From the NCBI GenBank assembly GCA_945902915.1, contig CAMDNJ010000003.1, positions 1-53,470 of the forward strand: a DNA stretch of 53,470 bases, written 5' to 3'. A model generated the notes under the pieces. That model did not search any database, was not told where the DNA came from, and saw only the letters and a list, made by a program, of their open reading frames with translations. Positions within the stretch are counted from its first letter, which is position 1, and each line of letters opens with the position of its first letter. Made by a program: the position numbers and the translations under genes. Positions 1 through 9,687 of the stretch are shown piece by piece. This stretch comes from Crenothrix polyspora. Its GTDB lineage: Bacteria > Pseudomonadota > Gammaproteobacteria > Methylococcales > Methylomonadaceae.

Positions 1-1309
<1,309 letters not shown>

Positions 1310-1313
<4 letters not shown>

Positions 1314-1921
1314 AGTGATTTATGTGTGCTGGGGAGTGTATTCAATGCCTGGTTAAAACAGGCAAAGCTTAGGCAGGCGGTATCTATAGCTATTGCTGCT
1401 AAGTCTGGCTGGTCTGAAAACGAGTTGAGATAGCTGATAAAGCTTTGCCAGTGAGTCGTGGTTTGTTCACCATAAGCGCTAAAAAAATCACTGCCAGTAC
1501 TGCGGGTATAGCCATAGGTGAGCTGTAAATGCTGCGCTATGAAATTTGCACCTAAGCTTGAGCCTTCTAAAACGTAGAGTAAGCCCAACAATGCGCCTAA
1601 GCTGTTTAGCTCAGGCAGCACGAGCTGACAACGTAAGGGCTCAGGTGTGATGTGCCAATATTTTAGGTCATTAAGCAACAGCGGGGTTTTGTAACGTGGC
1701 TGATAATCAAAGGCTATGGGCTGCAAGCTTAGGTAGGCTTTAATCGCCGCTTCTAACTGATGATACAAGGAGTAATAAATGCCTAATAGCTGTTGGTAAT
1801 CGGCTAAGGGCAGCTCTTTGCCTAATAAAGCCACCAATAAGGGCTGTTGATCAAGTTGCTTATGCAAAGGCGCTGTAGCCTCGCGTAAACGGTCGCGTAA
1901 TTCAATGCTTGGTGTGTTCAT
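1310..1921 (-). CDS. bphO: Biliverdin-producing heme oxygenase
   Basis: Opens heme to biliverdin, releasing CO and iron, and so makes the chromophore for the phytochrome encoded immediately downstream. The 203-residue length is normal for bacterial heme oxygenases. His20 in the early helix (ATAPLHKQLD) fits the proximal heme ligand, and the glycine-rich LEGSSLGANFI near residue 118 fits the distal helix. The stop overlaps the phytochrome start by ATGA, the usual bphO-bphP operon arrangement. The product is soluble and cytoplasmic. A Fur-like site lies about 130 bases upstream, which would fit iron control of a heme-degrading enzyme. Confidence 0.93.
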
Positions 1922-2045
1922 AATTGCAAAATAGTCACAGGGCGCTTTAGGTTGAGTGTAGTAGTCTAGTAAAAAACGCTTTTACGCATTTCCAAGCACT
2001 GCTTAGTAGTTGGTGCTCAGCTTAAAATGCTAAGACATTGATACC

Positions 2046-2067
2046 ATTATAAATGATAATGATTGTA
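2046..2067 (-). promoter_or_regulatory. Candidate bphO promoter -10 with overlapping Fur-like box
   Basis: On the minus strand a TATAAT hexamer (2051-2046) is immediately preceded by a 19-bp stretch (2067-2049) matching the classic palindromic Fur consensus at 13 of 19 positions by eye, core TGATAATGATT on the plus strand. No good -35 is seen at 17 bp. A leader of about 120 nt to the heme oxygenase start would follow. Site and role are inferred from sequence likeness and gene function only. Confidence 0.35.
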
Positions 2068-2156
2068 AGTTGTTAGCCCATAGCCTATTTTTATTTAATA
2101 AACTCTAGTAATCTGTTAGTTGACGCGTTATTATTAGACCGCCTGCTGAGTTGACT

Positions 2157-2410
2157 AGGTATTGGCAGTGATAATACCTTAGTGACCTTATGGCTTGCAG
2201 GTATTGCGTATGCTAGTAAAGGTATTGGCACTGCTAGGCGAGGTTTTAGCTTATGGCCTAGAGGTATTGGCTTATACCTTGAAGGTATTTCATTACGGTC
2301 CGTAGGTATTATGTTAGCTAAGAAAGGTATTACAACGCCCAGTAGCGCTTATGGCACTGTCAAGCGAGGTATTGGCTATGCCAAGAGAGCTGCTGCGTTA
2401 GCCAATACCT
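2157..2410. repeat. Array of AGGTATT words phased at 21 bp
   Basis: The heptamer AGGTATT begins at 2157, 2199, 2220, 2262, 2283, 2304, 2325 and 2367, with the variant AGGTTTT at 2241. All nine lie on one 21-bp register over 210 bp; slots 2178 and 2346 are degenerate. The 14-bp intervals are far less conserved. Inverted copies AATACCT lie at 2173 and 2404, bracketing the array. The last pair forms a perfect 10-bp inverted repeat, AGGTATTGGC (2367-2376) with GCCAATACCT (2401-2410). Twenty-one bp is two helical turns, so the words would lie on one face of the DNA. Alternatively the array is the DNA image of a seven-residue protein repeat (next entry). Confidence 0.85.
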
Positions 2411-2433
2411 CCAAACTGTCTGGGTTTTTGTAA
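2182..2433 (+). CDS. Possible small heptad-repeat basic protein
   Basis: This open frame (GTG start, 83 residues) overlies the 21-bp array and therefore reads as seven-residue repeats with Gly-Ile at positions 2-3: KGIGTAR, RGFSLWP, RGIGLYL, EGISLRS, VGIMLAK, KGITTPS, RGIGYAK. It would be strongly basic with alternating hydrophobic positions. No ribosome binding site is visible, the start is GTG, and the frame is open upstream only to a stop at 2152. Even the wobble bases of the Gly-Ile codons are invariant, which favours selection on DNA rather than protein. I recognise no family. Listed as possible, not likely. Confidence 0.25.
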   Translation: MTLWLAGIAYASKGIGTARRGFSLWPRGIGLYLEGISLRSVGIMLAKKGITTPSSAYGTVKRGIGYAKRAAALANTSKLSGFL

Positions 2434-2522
2434 GTAGCAATCTGTATGTATTGCCATAGAGTTTCATTATTTGCACCTGAGTTTTTCTGATTTTAATTTT
2501 CTGTCTGTAGGAGTGTGTTTTT

Positions 2523-3218
2523 ATGTCTAATCAATCGTATTTTCCTGCCAGTGAAGCTGATAGAGTGCTCTGGTTTACCAATTTTATTGTCAAGTTGCCA
2601 ATACAAGGTCCTAATCTCGGACTTAGTGCCACGGAGATCAGTGATTCGGTTGCTGATAGTGTTTGTTACATCTGGATCGTTAAAGATTGGAACGGCGCTT
2701 TGCAGCAAAAAGCTCTGGAGGCCACCACTTATAAAAGTCTAATCGCTAATGGCACAGGCAGTGACATCGTGCCCTTGCCGGCTAATCTAGTTTTTGATCA
2801 AGCGCCACCTATGCGCATACCCGGGGTCTTGACGCGCATCTCAACGCTAGTGCAAAAGATTAAACTAAGCCCCAATTACACAGACTCTATAGGACAAGAT
2901 CTAGGGACTGTGGGAGTGCAGGTTAATACCGCCCATCTTGTGCCAGAATTTACTGTCAGTACGGAACGCGGCAGCGACGGCGAGCGTGTAAAATTGACTT
3001 TTACTAAGTACGGTCACGATGGTGTATCTATAGAGTGTCGCCGTAACGATGGTAGCTGGGAAATTATAGGCATCGCCATGCAAAAACCTTGGTATGACGA
3101 ACGGTCTTTGTTAGTTGCCAACAGCCCTGAAAGTCGTGAATATAGATTGCGTTGGTGGGATAGAGGTTCTGTTAATGGTGAATTAACCCCTGTGCAAAGA
3201 GTAACGGTTGGGGTGTAG
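2523..3218 (+). CDS. Conserved hypothetical protein with Fn3/Ig-like C-terminal half
   Basis: A 231-residue protein without signal peptide or membrane segment. The N-terminal half (FPASEADRVLWFTNF, then a LGLSATEIS element) appears helical and resembles a widespread uncharacterised family whose members start with similar FP-x-W signatures. The C-terminal 90 residues have beta-sandwich patterning (VSIECRRNDGSWEIIG, REYRLRWWDRG), like a fibronectin-III/Ig domain. An AGGAG ribosome binding site stands upstream of the ATG. It stands alone on the plus strand after the phased repeat array. No function is assigned; family recognition is from memory of similar hypotheticals. Confidence 0.75.
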   Translation: MSNQSYFPASEADRVLWFTNFIVKLPIQGPNLGLSATEISDSVADSVCYIWIVKDWNGALQQKALEATTYKSLIANGTGSDIVPLPANLVFDQAPPMRIPGVLTRISTLVQKIKLSPNYTDSIGQDLGTVGVQVNTAHLVPEFTVSTERGSDGERVKLTFTKYGHDGVSIECRRNDGSWEIIGIAMQKPWYDERSLLVANSPESREYRLRWWDRGSVNGELTPVQRVTVGV

Positions 3219-3228
3219 GCTATTGATT

Positions 3229-3283
3229 GGAGTGCAATAGCTTTAGCTATTGCATTTTAAAACAGCTAAAGCAGTTTTACTCC
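3229..3283. repeat. Dispersed 55-bp GGAG...CTCC double-hairpin element
   Basis: Element bounded by GGAGTGCAA and TTTTACTCC holding two adjacent hairpins: GCAATAGC/GCTATTGC, then AAAC(A/T)GC...GC(A/T)GTTTT. The same element occurs four times in the 7.9-8.5 kb array, so it is a dispersed family in this genome. It lies 11 bp after the hypothetical gene and could act as a transcript end or as a REP-like mobile unit. Confidence 0.8.
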
Positions 3284-3358
3284 AAGCTACGGCAGCCAAC
3301 ATTACCAAGGCACAGTGTTGGCTTAACGATAAAGCTGTTAGCCCAAGCTACGGCACTT

Positions 3359-3390
3359 GGAGTGCAATAGCTTTAGCTATTGCATTTTAA
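3359..3390. repeat. Half copy of the GGAG...CTCC element
   Basis: The first hairpin (GGAGTGCAATAGC...GCTATTGCA) is repeated base for base from the copy about 130 bp to the left, but the second hairpin is missing. It abuts the stop codon of the DUF1244 gene. Between the two copies lie short inverted words around CAAGCTACGGCA. Confidence 0.75.
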
Positions 3391-3681
3391 TCACGAGGTT
3401 TTGTTATCAAATTGACTCAAGGCCTCGGGCGAGGCCTGTTTTTGATACTGATTTTTCCAGTCTTGATAGGGCATCCCATAGATATGTGCTCTGGCTTGCT
3501 CATAGTCCATAGGGACTGCCTGTTCAGTTGCAGCTGCCGCAAACCATTTGGCTAGGCAGTTACGGCAAAAGCCCGCTAGATTCATCAGGTCTATGTTTTG
3601 TACCTCAGGATGCTCTTGCAAATGCTTGATGAGCTGTCTAAAGGCGGCGGCTTCTATTTCGGTTTGTGTGCTGCTTGTCAT
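3391..3681 (-). CDS. DUF1244 family protein
   Basis: A 96-residue soluble protein with the strongly conserved DUF1244 core NIDLMNLAGFCRNCLAKW and the following IYGMPYQDWKNQYQ. The CRNC pair suggests a metal or redox site, but the function of the family is not established. It stands alone on the minus strand, divergent from yciB across a 194-bp gap. Length and motif order match the family, so the family call is firm even though the role is unknown. Confidence 0.88.
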   Translation of the reverse strand: MTSSTQTEIEAAAFRQLIKHLQEHPEVQNIDLMNLAGFCRNCLAKWFAAAATEQAVPMDYEQARAHIYGMPYQDWKNQYQKQASPEALSQFDNKTS

Positions 3682-3875
3682 AGTATTGTCTTTAAAAATA
3701 AGTATTATTCTAACAGAAACCCCGTAGTAGGCATGTACATTGCTTATTAAAAAATCTACAATATAAATATATGGATCATTTTAGTCGCATAACGACTCAC
3801 TGATGACTTTATTAATCGCTAGTTAACACTAGTTGACAAATAAAACCTTACCTTAAAGCAAATCAACTTCAAACT

Positions 3876-4412
3876 ATGAAACAACTTTTAGAATTTATTC
3901 CTATCTTGCTCTTTTTTGCTGCCTATAAGCGTTATGATATTTATATTGCCACGGCGGTGGTTATAGTTGCGACGATTATTCAAGTGGCTATTGCTTGGTT
4001 TAAATACCGTAAAGTTGAAACCATGCAATGGATTACCTTGGGCTTAGTGATCGTGTTTGGCGGCGCCACCATTATCTTGCATGATGAGCAATATCTAAAA
4101 TGGAAGTTCTCTATTATAGAGTGGCTGTTTGGTCTGGCTTTTTTAAGTAGTCATTTTATAGGCAAAAAAACCTTTATAGAACGTATGATGTCTAGCAATT
4201 TAAGCTTGCCCGCTCATATTTGGCAGCGTTTAAACTTTAGCTGGGCAAGTTTCTTTATTAGCGTTGGTTTTATCAATGTCTATGTTATGTATAATTATAA
4301 TACCGATGATTGGGTGACCTTTAAAACCTTTATTGCACCGGCGTTGATGGTGGTGTTTATGGTGGTACAAATGTCATTGTTGTACAAATATATACCAGAC
4401 ACTAAGGAATAG
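3876..4412 (+). CDS. yciB: YciB-type inner-membrane septation/envelope protein
   Basis: A 178-residue protein with about five hydrophobic segments and the family start [18 protein letters not shown] plus the central [22 protein letters not shown] and the [12 protein letters not shown] loop. YciB (old name intracellular septation protein A) interacts with envelope elongation and division proteins in Escherichia coli. It is first of a four-gene run, followed after two bases by yciI, then bolA and a parvulin, an order found in many gammaproteobacteria. A TTGACA (3833-3838) lies upstream but no matching -10 at 17 bp was found. Confidence 0.93.
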   Translation: MKQLLEFIPILLFFAAYKRYDIYIATAVVIVATIIQVAIAWFKYRKVETMQWITLGLVIVFGGATIILHDEQYLKWKFSIIEWLFGLAFLSSHFIGKKTFIERMMSSNLSLPAHIWQRLNFSWASFFISVGFINVYVMYNYNTDDWVTFKTFIAPALMVVFMVVQMSLLYKYIPDTKE

Positions 4413-4414
4413 CT

Positions 4415-4714
4415 GTGTTATATGCCATTATAAGTACAGATGTCGCCGATAGTTTAGCTGCACGACTGACCGCAAGGCCAGATCACCTTAAACGCTTGCA
4501 AGAGTTACAAGAGCAAGGTCGTTTAGTGTTAGCGGGTCCACACCCTGCCATAGCAAGCGACGAGCCAGGTGCGGCTGGTTTTACTGGTAGCTTAGTGGTG
4601 GCAGAATTTGAAAGCTTAGAAACTGCACAACGTTGGGCTGATGCTGATCCTTATATCCATGCTGGTGTTTATGCTAGCGTTATTGTTAAACCCTTTAAAA
4701 AGGTATTTCCTTAA
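4415..4714 (+). CDS. yciI: YciI-like protein
   Basis: A 99-residue protein of the YciI/YCII fold (ferredoxin-like alpha/beta). Seen: [20 protein letters not shown], the conserved His and the [11 protein letters not shown] segment, then [12 protein letters not shown]. The biochemical role of YciI is not settled; a His-Asp pair is conserved in the family. The start is GTG, two bases after the yciB stop, and the gene ends immediately before the bolA ATG, so all four genes are likely co-translated. Confidence 0.9.
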   Translation: MLYAIISTDVADSLAARLTARPDHLKRLQELQEQGRLVLAGPHPAIASDEPGAAGFTGSLVVAEFESLETAQRWADADPYIHAGVYASVIVKPFKKVFP

Positions 4715-4993
4715 ATGACAACCGAACAAATCAAACAGCTTTTAAATGAAGCTTTTAAACCTGAGTTATTAGAAATTTTAGATAATAGTGCTGCACACGC
4801 AGGTCATGAGGGTGCCAGAAGTGGTGGTGGCCATTATCACGTGACTATAGTTGCCGAGGCTTTTGAAGGTAAATCAATGATACAACGTCATCAATTGGTT
4901 TATGCCGTGTTAGGCGATTTAATGAAACAACAAATTCATGCCTTAGGCATTAATGCAATATCCCCCTCTGAAGAAACTACAGGAAATTTATAA
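4715..4993 (+). CDS. bolA: BolA family protein
   Basis: A 92-residue BolA-fold protein. BolA proteins pair with monothiol glutaredoxins to bind [2Fe-2S] clusters and also affect morphology and stress responses. The diagnostic segment is present: NSAAHAGHEGARSGGGHYHV followed by FEGKSMIQRHQLVYAVLGDLM, with the family's RH motif. The HAGH form resembles BolA rather than the shorter IbaG type. It directly abuts yciI and the parvulin gene with no spacer, placing it inside the operon. Confidence 0.9.
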   Translation: MTTEQIKQLLNEAFKPELLEILDNSAAHAGHEGARSGGGHYHVTIVAEAFEGKSMIQRHQLVYAVLGDLMKQQIHALGINAISPSEETTGNL

Positions 4994-5989
4994 ATGAAAA
5001 GAAAAATTATCCCTCTACTGATTGCTAGCAGTGCTTTTATTGCTGGTTGTGATCAACTTCCTAACACGAATAGCGCCAGTTCTGAGCCTGTTGTTAATAA
5101 AGCCGATGCGGTTGCAGTGGTCAACGGTCACTATATTGCTAAAGCGACTTTAGAAAAACTTGAGAAAGAAATTGCAGAACGTAGTCATGGCCAAGTGTTT
5201 CCTAAAGAAAAGCTAATTGAAGAGCTGATCCAACGTGAGTTATTAGTTCAAGATGCTGAACAAAAGCATTTGGAAAATTCGCCTGACATTTTAGCTCAAC
5301 TCGATAGTGCTAAAAAAACCTTGTTAACGCAAGCTGACGTGCAAGACTTTATTAAAGCTAATCCTGTGACTGATGCAGAGCTTAAAGCCGAATATGACAG
5401 CAAAGTCGCCGGTGAAAATGGTATTGAATTTAAAGCCCGTCATATCTTAGTTAAAACAGAAGACGAAGCTAAGAAAATTATCGCTGAATTAGATAAGGGT
5501 GGCGATTTCGCTAAACTAGCTAATAAAAATTCTTTAGATGGTAAAGACAGTCAAAACGGTGGTGATTTAGGTTGGTTCTCAGCGGGCCAAATGGTTGCAC
5601 CTTTCTCAGAAGCGGTCGCCAAGCTTGAAAAATCTCAGTACACTAAAACACCGGTTAAGACTCAATTCGGCTACCATGTTATTTTAAGAGAAGATTCAAG
5701 AGCTCAAACGCCACCTCCGCTAGAGGCTGTTAAAGAACAGTTGACGCCTTATTTACAACGTAAAAAAGTGCAAGCGTTTGTTGAAAACTTACGTAAGCAA
5801 GCGAAAGTAGAAATATTAGTGCCGTTAACAGATGACCTTAAACCAGCTGCAGAACCTGTTGCTGAAAAACCGGTTGCTGAAGAAGTGGTCGTTGAAGAAG
5901 TTAAAGATAAAGACGGTAAAGTGGTTGCCGAACAAGTCGTTATTAAAGAAGAAGTCATAGAAGACAAAGCTGCTGAAGCTAAGAAATAA
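4994..5989 (+). CDS. Parvulin-type peptidyl-prolyl isomerase lipoprotein
   Basis: Likely periplasm-facing, membrane-anchored folding catalyst. The N-terminus is a lipoprotein signal (MKRKIIPLLIASSAFIAGC), giving lipidation at Cys19. A SurA-like helical N-domain follows, then one parvulin domain at about residues 148-235 (FKARHILVKTEDEAKKI ... GGDLGWFSAGQMV ... TQFGYHVI). The last 55 residues are an acidic, repetitive Pro/Val/Glu/Lys tail containing internal echoes such as VAEKPVAEE and VVAEQVV. It closes the yciB-yciI-bolA operon and is followed by a strong terminator. It belongs to the PpiC/PrsA group; an exact orthologue name is not justified. Confidence 0.9.
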   Translation: MKRKIIPLLIASSAFIAGCDQLPNTNSASSEPVVNKADAVAVVNGHYIAKATLEKLEKEIAERSHGQVFPKEKLIEELIQRELLVQDAEQKHLENSPDILAQLDSAKKTLLTQADVQDFIKANPVTDAELKAEYDSKVAGENGIEFKARHILVKTEDEAKKIIAELDKGGDFAKLANKNSLDGKDSQNGGDLGWFSAGQMVAPFSEAVAKLEKSQYTKTPVKTQFGYHVILREDSRAQTPPPLEAVKEQLTPYLQRKKVQAFVENLRKQAKVEILVPLTDDLKPAAEPVAEKPVAEEVVVEEVKDKDGKVVAEQVVIKEEVIEDKAAEAKK

Positions 5990-6060
5990 CGCAGTAGCTT
6001 GGCTTAACGGCTTTATGGTTAAGCCAACTTAAGCCGTTGTAAGGTTGGGTTACAAAAAGA

Positions 6061-6083
6061 GGGCGGTTTAACCGCCCTTTTTT
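6061..6083. terminator. Bidirectional rho-independent terminator
   Basis: A GGGCGGTTTAACCGCCC hairpin is followed by a T run on the plus strand and preceded by AAAAAGA, which is a T run on the minus strand. It sits between two convergent genes and ends both the parvulin operon and recJ; the recJ TAA lies in the T tract. Upstream (6000-6030) a further GGCTTAA/TTAAGCC inverted repeat is present. Confidence 0.9.
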
Positions 6084-7827
6084 ATGCCAGCTTTTCCAAA
6101 TACTGCAAAATAAACTGCACACTACGCTGACCTCTATACTCATTAATATCTAAGCTATAAGCCGCTTTAATTTGCCTAAGACCCAACCATTGTTCGGGTT
6201 GATCCATAAAAAAGGCGATGGCATCTATTAGTAAATCGCCCTCTGGTTTTCGTAGTACCAACTTAAGATGCCTTTGTCCGACTATCCGCGCTTGAATAAC
6301 ATCAAATAAACCGTCGAAAATGGGGCCCGGAAAGCTCTGTCCCCAGGTGCCTGCGTTCTGTAACAAATCAGCAAACTCGATCGTGATGTCTTGTTCGGAT
6401 AATTCGCCATCAGAGAGTATCTTTTGCTCTAAATCGACCTCCGCTAAGCGTTTACTGACCATGTCATCGAAGGCTAGGGCAAACACCGGGTAATCATGCA
6501 TGCTTATGCTCAAGCCTGCCGCCATGGCATGTCCACCAAACTTACTGAGTAGCTTGGGCTGTAAGGCTGAAATATCACTGAGCACATCACGTATATGCAC
6601 GCCTGGTATGGAGCGCGCAGAGCCTTTAATTAAGTCTTTTCCTGCGGGCGCAAAGGCAATGACCGGTCTATGCAAGCGATCTTTAATGCGTGAGGCTAAG
6701 ATGCCAATAACGCCCTGATGCCAAGAGTTATCATACAAGCACACACCCGAAAGTAAGTGCTGTTCATCTAGGGCTTTCATTTCGCCTAATAAAGACATCG
6801 CTTCATGCTTCATGACGCCTTCAACTTCTCTACGGTCGTTATTTAGCGCATCTAATTGCACGGCTATATCTTTGGCCAGCACGGGGTCGTCGGTCAATAA
6901 ACATTGTATGCCTAAAGACATGTCATCCATACGGCCTGCGGCATTAAGCCTAGGGGCTACAGCAAAGCCTAAATCGCTTGCAATCAGGCTTTGTGGATTT
7001 CTGCCCGATACTTCAATGAGTGCGGTAATGCCGGGGTGGCAACGTTCAGAACGTATGCGCAGTAAACCTTGATGCACTAAAATACGATTGATCTGATCTA
7101 AGGCCACTACATCGGCGACTGTGCCTAAGGCCACATAATCGAGTAATTGGCCTAAATTAGGCTCTTGAAGCTTATGATTGCTAAACCAATGCCTATCGCG
7201 TAAACGACTTCTTAAGGCCAGTAACACATAGAAAATAACGCCAACACCGGCTATGGCCCCACTAGGGAATCTATCCTCTGCTAAATTAGGATTAACAATC
7301 GCTTCAGCACTGGGTAGTTCAGCGCCCGGTAAATGATGGTCTGTAACTAAGACTTTAATACCCAAAGCTTGTGCGGCGGCTACGCCTTCAATACTAGAGA
7401 TGCCGTTATCGACGGTAATAATGACATCGGGTTGTTGAAGTTTTACCAGCTCAACAATTTCAGGCGTTAAGCCATAGCCGTATTCAAAGCGATTGGGCAC
7501 GACGAAGTTGACAGGCGCTGCGCCTAATAGCTCTAGGCCTTTGATAGCCACTGCACAACTGGTTGCCCCATCGGCATCAAAGTCGGCAACTATAGAGATG
7601 CGCTGTTGTTCTTGTATGGCGATGATTAAATGTTCGACCATGGCTTCCATGCCGGACAGCAGCCAAGGTGAGGGCAGTTTTGAAAGGTCTCTGTCTAGCT
7701 CAGCATCTGTAGTAATGCCTCTGGCTAAAAAGATGCGCTCTATGATGGGGTGTAAGCCCGTTAAACGGCTGGGGTTTTTCTCGATAACGCGCTTGACGAT
7801 GGTTTTTTTGATGCCTTGATAATACAT
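6082..7827 (-). CDS. recJ: Single-stranded-DNA-specific exonuclease RecJ
   Basis: A 5'-3' ssDNA exonuclease of the DHH superfamily, used in RecF-pathway recombination and mismatch repair. From the chosen start (MYYQGIKKTIVKR) it has 581 residues, close to E. coli RecJ (577). Metal-binding motifs are clear: DFDADG at 82-87, VDNGISS near 139 and DHH at 163-165, with the DHHA1 domain (GGHAMAAG) further on and an OB-like C-terminus. A longer frame begins at 7968 but its extra 47 residues are translated from repeat unit 1 of the adjacent array, so 7827 is preferred. The stop overlaps the bidirectional terminator. Confidence 0.95.
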   Translation of the reverse strand: MYYQGIKKTIVKRVIEKNPSRLTGLHPIIERIFLARGITTDAELDRDLSKLPSPWLLSGMEAMVEHLIIAIQEQQRISIVADFDADGATSCAVAIKGLELLGAAPVNFVVPNRFEYGYGLTPEIVELVKLQQPDVIITVDNGISSIEGVAAAQALGIKVLVTDHHLPGAELPSAEAIVNPNLAEDRFPSGAIAGVGVIFYVLLALRSRLRDRHWFSNHKLQEPNLGQLLDYVALGTVADVVALDQINRILVHQGLLRIRSERCHPGITALIEVSGRNPQSLIASDLGFAVAPRLNAAGRMDDMSLGIQCLLTDDPVLAKDIAVQLDALNNDRREVEGVMKHEAMSLLGEMKALDEQHLLSGVCLYDNSWHQGVIGILASRIKDRLHRPVIAFAPAGKDLIKGSARSIPGVHIRDVLSDISALQPKLLSKFGGHAMAAGLSISMHDYPVFALAFDDMVSKRLAEVDLEQKILSDGELSEQDITIEFADLLQNAGTWGQSFPGPIFDGLFDVIQARIVGQRHLKLVLRKPEGDLLIDAIAFFMDQPEQWLGLRQIKAAYSLDINEYRGQRSVQFILQYLEKLA

Positions 7828-7859
7828 GGTTTGTTCCGACGTGATAATCGATAGGGTAT

Positions 7860-8481
7860 AGGATGTGCCGACGCTAGGAGGCGCATCATGGTATAACCGA
7901 TGCGCTTCACGTTGTTCAGCACATCCTATGTTACGGATACTGGAGTGCAACTGCTTTAGCTGTTGCACTATAAAACAGCTAAAGCTGTTTTACTCCTGCT
8001 GAACTGCTAAGACCCTAAAGTGTATAGGATGTGCCGACGCTAGGAGGCGCATCATGGTATAACCGATGCGCTTCACGTTGTTTAGCACATCCTATGTTAC
8101 GGATACTGGAGTGCAACAGTTTCAGCTGTTGCTATTAAAACAGCTAAAGCTGTTTTACTCCTGCTGAATTGTTAATACTCTAAAGTATATAGGATGTGCC
8201 GACGCTAGGAGGCGCATCATGGTATAAACGATGCGCTTCACGTTGTTCAGCACATCCTATAACTTCCGGATTCTGGAGTGCAACTGCTTTAGCTGTTGCA
8301 CTATAAAACAGCTGAAGCTGTTTTACTCCTGCTGAACTGCTAAGACCCTAAAGCGTATAGGATGTGCCGACGTTAGGAGGCGCATCATGGTATAAACGAT
8401 GCGCTACACGTTGTTTAGTACATCCTGGAGTGCAACTGCTTTAGCTGTTGCACTATAAAACAGCTAAAGCTGTTTTACTCC
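7860..8481. repeat. Four tandem ~166-bp units, each with three hairpins
   Basis: Units start AGGATGTGCC at 7860, 8026, 8191 and 8359 (spacings 166, 165, 168). Each has module 1, a long stem with arms AGGATGTGC/GCACATCCT and an inner GCGCATC/GATGCGC hairpin, then module 2, the 55-bp GGAG...CTCC double-hairpin element (7942-7996, 8108-8161, 8275-8329, 8427-8481). Units differ by scattered, partly compensating substitutions. In unit 4 the linker between modules is missing and the outer stem is degraded. The array fills the space between rimK and recJ, which read in the same direction, so it would be transcribed as rimK read-through or recJ leader. Confidence 0.92.
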
Positions 8482-8496
8482 TATAGAGTTGGGAAT

Positions 8497-9429
8497 TTAA
8501 CCTTTGCCTCGGGTACGCGTTCTAGTCGGTGATTTATCTTTGCTTATTTCCAAGGTTTCAAAACGCTTTTCTATAAATTGTATGATTAAATCAGCGATAT
8601 CTTTTTCGCTAGCCGCTTCGATACCTTGTAAGCCGGGAGAGGAGTTGACTTCCATGATCATAGGGCCATGATTGGAGCGTAGCATGTCTACACCACAGAC
8701 ATTGAGTCCCATGATTTTAGCGGCACGCACTGCGGTGGAACGTTCTTCTGGGGTTAGGCGTATTAAAGAAGCCGAACCGCCTCGGTGCAAATTGGAACGA
8801 AATTCGCCTGGATTGGCTTGACGTTTCATAGAGGCCACGACTTTGTCGCCGATAACGAAGCAGCGTATATCACTGCCACCGGCTTCTTTAATAAATTCTT
8901 GTACCATGATGTTGGCGTTAAGACCCATAAAAGCTTGAATAACACTTTCAGCTGCATTATGGGTTTCTGCTAAGACCACGCCTATGCCTTGTGTACCTTC
9001 TAAAAGTTTAATGACCAACGGTGCACCACCGACTTGAGAAATTAAATCTTGTATGTCATCTGGGTTATTGGCAAAACCTGTTACAGGAAGGCCTATGCCT
9101 TTACGCGCCAATAGCTGCACAGAGCGTAATTTGTCACGAGAACGTGAAATGGCGACTGATTCATTCAGCGGAAATACGTTCATCATTTCAAACTGCCGCA
9201 GTACGGCGGTACCGTAAAAGGTCACTGAGGCGCCAATTCTGGGTATGACGGCATCGAATCCGGTTAAGGCTTCGCCACGATAATGTATAGATGGATTATG
9301 TGAGGTGATGTTCATATAACAACGCAACACGTCCAAGACCCGTACCTCATGTCCGCGCGCTTGGGCGGCTTCAACTAATCGAGCGGTTGAATACAGTTTG
9401 GCGTTACGGGATAAAATAGCAATTTTCAT
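8497..9429 (-). CDS. rimK: RimK-type ribosomal protein S6 glutamate ligase
   Basis: An ATP-grasp ligase; in E. coli RimK adds glutamates to the C-terminus of ribosomal protein S6. The 310 residues begin [22 protein letters not shown], as in the family. ATP-grasp signatures are the [17 protein letters not shown] loop (about 133-149) and the metal-binding [15 protein letters not shown] near 260. The C-terminus carries an extra basic Thr-Arg tail (TRTRTRGKG). The gene reads toward the tandem repeat array and recJ and is divergent from the glycan cluster. Confidence 0.93.
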   Translation of the reverse strand: MKIAILSRNAKLYSTARLVEAAQARGHEVRVLDVLRCYMNITSHNPSIHYRGEALTGFDAVIPRIGASVTFYGTAVLRQFEMMNVFPLNESVAISRSRDKLRSVQLLARKGIGLPVTGFANNPDDIQDLISQVGGAPLVIKLLEGTQGIGVVLAETHNAAESVIQAFMGLNANIMVQEFIKEAGGSDIRCFVIGDKVVASMKRQANPGEFRSNLHRGGSASLIRLTPEERSTAVRAAKIMGLNVCGVDMLRSNHGPMIMEVNSSPGLQGIEAASEKDIADLIIQFIEKRFETLEISKDKSPTRTRTRGKG

Positions 9430-9687
9430 AGATTCTCAAATCAATACTTAGGACAGGGCATATTTTGTCATGAAACCATGTAACTAGCATTACAAATACC
9501 TGTTGCCTGAAAAAAACCTAATTATTTGTCTGTTGGCTTTTAGTGTTTTAGCAGCTAATGCTAGTGAACTTGTTAGCTTAATTATTATATTTTGGCTCTA
9601 AGGTCTAGTTAATAAACGCTGATATTTTAAGTTAATATGGTGCCGCTGTAAAATTCAACTAGAAGCCTAAGAAATCTTATGATATTG

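Noticed and set aside
2157-2410. CRISPR or replication-origin iterons
   Set aside because: Words are 7 bp with 14-bp diverged intervals; no replication initiator gene or DnaA boxes were seen nearby.
7828-7968. N-terminal extension of RecJ to an ATG at 7968
   Set aside because: The extra 47 residues are encoded by the repeat unit of the adjacent array; the start at 7827 gives normal RecJ length.
7860-8481. CRISPR-like array
   Set aside because: Units are 166 bp and wholly similar; there are no short repeats with unique spacers, and no cas genes.
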